From CAXMRP01 sp964196155 (lineage in GTDB: Bacteria > Pseudomonadota > Alphaproteobacteria > Rhizobiales > Afifellaceae): DNA of 40,546 bases. A model generated the notes under the pieces. The model did not search any database, was not told where the DNA came from, and saw only the letters and a program-made list of their open reading frames with translations. This document shows, piece after piece, positions 40,400-40,546 of the stretch. Position 1 is the first letter of the stretch. The number at the start of each line of letters is the position of its first letter. Position numbers and translations under genes: made by a program. The stretch spans positions 1 to 40,546 of the forward strand of contig CAXMRP010000145.1 of the NCBI GenBank assembly GCA_964196155.1, in the 5' to 3' direction.

Positions 40400-40546
40400 T
40401 CATTGAGACGAATCAACGGCTAATTGTATCACCTTTCGCATCAGTGTCGGCAGTGCCTCGCGATCAAGTTGATCCGCGGCTGCCCACCAGTAGCCGGCCG
40501 GCGTTGTTGTGCGCGCCGGAACCCGCGCCGCTGCCACCTGCAGGTT
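40400..40546 (-). CDS. mutY: A/G-specific adenine glycosylase MutY, C-terminal end only
   Basis: The last 48 codons of a gene running off the right edge. The peptide NLQVAAARVPARTTTPAGYWW...EALPTLMRKVIQLAV matches the end of the MutY C-terminal NUDIX-like domain (the 'FTHF-L-L' strand, then GYWW and LPTLMRKV), which recognises 8-oxoguanine. The stop TGA is at 40400-40402. Catalytic and Fe-S domains lie outside the window, so the call rests on this tail and on the gene neighbourhood. Confidence 0.8.
   Translation of the reverse strand, partial: NLQVAAARVPARTTTPAGYWWAAADQLDREALPTLMRKVIQLAVDSSQ

Noticed and set aside
1..40546. CRISPR array, tRNA or rRNA gene, insertion sequence, prophage or defence island
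   Set aside because: I saw no regularly spaced repeats, cloverleaf, rRNA-like sequence, transposase or integrase, and no nuclease-type gene next to ccrM that would make it a restriction system.

Overview
The window reads as ordinary chromosomal core DNA of a high-GC alphaproteobacterium. Pointers are a CcrM-type (GANTC) adenine methyltransferase, an endonuclease-type MutL, the gene order ialB / coxB-coxA-ctaB-ctaG-coxC / DUF983 / SURF1 / ispH / thrB / rnhA known from Hyphomicrobiales and relatives, several small DUFs typical of that class (DUF4170, DUF2093, a DUF6101-like protein) and a two-subunit glycine dehydrogenase. I see no rRNA, tRNA, IS element, prophage, CRISPR array or foreign-looking island. 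Both ends cut a gene: mutL on the left, mutY on the right.

Layout. 1-4.2 kb: 3' part of mutL, then leftward rluB-rsmD (overlapping), rightward tadA and a leftward patatin-like hydrolase. 4.4-6.8 kb: purD (leftward) and ubiA (rightward). 6.8-11.3 kb: a DUF6101-like gene, then cysQ-DUF4170-waaA-lpxK, a sulfur-nucleotide and lipid A/Kdo cluster, facing a small DUF2093 gene. 11.3-13.4 kb: a leftward unit of ialB, an unannotated 26-codon hydrophobic reading frame, a MATE transporter and DUF2093. 13.4-20.4 kb: the aa3-type cytochrome c oxidase operon with its assembly genes (coxB, coxA, ctaB, a 50-residue membrane protein, ctaG, coxC, DUF983, SURF1). 20.4-22.8 kb: ispH, thrB, rnhA. 22.9-28.0 kb: peroxiredoxin, a DsbD N-terminal-like secreted protein, YqgE, and a large membrane PAS-GGDEF-EAL protein. 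28.0-32.1 kb: leftward thrC-M16 protease-acetyltransferase and a rightward HAD phosphatase. 32.1-37.6 kb: a leftward glycine cleavage operon gcvT-gcvH-gcvPA-gcvPB followed by a Tag-like DNA glycosylase, preceded by a tandem glycine riboswitch. 37.7-40.5 kb: a lipoprotein of unknown function, ccrM, a HAD hydrolase and the 3' end of mutY.

How the genes fit together. The oxidase operon carries structural subunits, heme O synthase, the copper chaperone CtaG and SURF1 on one strand, so it can build most of a complex IV. waaA and lpxK act in succession around lipid IVA. thrB and thrC are the last two threonine-synthesis steps but sit 8 kb apart. The gcv genes form a self-contained glycine-degrading module whose first gene can be controlled by glycine through the riboswitch.

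The observations I rate most worth checking are the 26-codon hydrophobic frame sharing ATGA with the MATE gene and in frame with ialB; a mutually exclusive pairing between the glycine riboswitch P1 strand and the gcvT ribosome binding site; a GC-rich hairpin whose loop holds the coxB stop codon; and the degenerate GGDEF motif beside an intact EAL domain. I found no clear sign of a wholly new multi-gene system.
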